A DNA stretch of 34,436 nt, taken from assembly GCA_947449025.1 (NCBI GenBank), contig CANFQF010000016.1, forward strand, positions 1 to 34,436, written 5' to 3'. This document shows, one piece after another, positions 34,405 through 34,436 of the stretch. The stretch's first letter is position 1. Every line of letters starts with the position of its first letter. Source of the DNA: Comamonadaceae bacterium. GTDB lineage: Bacteria; Pseudomonadota; Gammaproteobacteria; Burkholderiales; Burkholderiaceae_C. Under the pieces are notes generated by a model. The model was not told the origin of the DNA and searched no databases. It saw only the letters and a program-made list of their open reading frames with translations. A program made the translations under genes and the position numbers.

Positions 34405-34436
34405 ACCCGGGACTCCGTCGGTTCTGTGTGTTTGCC

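Overview
The window is GC-rich DNA from a betaproteobacterium, most likely of the order Burkholderiales (Comamonadaceae-like). The reasons are the gene order ygfZ / mltG-tmk-holB-pilZ-ycfH, two orphan Bug-type periplasmic binding proteins, and the strong G/C third-position bias that leaves long open antisense frames. No rRNA, tRNA, CRISPR array, transposase or integrase was recognised. All calls come from reading the sequence and translations by eye; no database search was run.

Layout. (1) 1-2858, minus strand: two neighbouring genes for Ala/Ser/Pro-rich proteins of unknown function. One is complete (773 aa). The other is cut by the window edge and shares a near-identical N-terminal module of about 64 codons with the first. 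(2) 3048-6214: a divergent pair, an iron-type alcohol dehydrogenase (minus) and an HSL-family esterase (plus). The esterase is followed by a fused 4HBT-thioesterase/GNAT protein. (3) 6273-9187: two divergent orphan genes of visibly lower GC that encode soluble proteins resembling secreted effectors in style, though nothing proves this. (4) 9250-15103: conserved housekeeping block with ygfZ (minus) and, divergently, mltG, tmk, holB, pilZ, ycfH and a secreted ankyrin-repeat protein. (5) 15440-19768, minus strand: a GNAT protein, LD-carboxypeptidase, a tRNA adenosine deaminase carrying a degenerate C-terminal alpha/beta-hydrolase half, and a membrane diguanylate cyclase.

(6) 20079-34404: a catabolic supercluster made of two converging operons. 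The plus-strand operon encodes a lipocalin-like protein, PaaN-type aldehyde dehydrogenase, carotenoid oxygenase family enzyme 1, an alpha/beta hydrolase, a Bug binding protein, carotenoid oxygenase family enzyme 2 and a second alpha/beta hydrolase. The minus-strand operon encodes an alpha/beta hydrolase, a second Bug protein, a nitronate-monooxygenase-like flavoprotein, carotenoid oxygenase family enzyme 3, a thiolase and an IclR regulator. The reading frames are packed, with several ATGA overlaps. The three non-haem iron dioxygenases each keep four candidate iron-ligand histidines. The content suggests cleavage of a conjugated alkene (stilbenoid, phenylpropanoid or apocarotenoid) to aldehydes, oxidation of the aldehyde, hydrolysis, and CoA-dependent thiolysis, with the Bug proteins binding extracellular acids. 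The substrate is not deducible from sequence. This cluster and the two effector-like loci are the parts most worth a second look.
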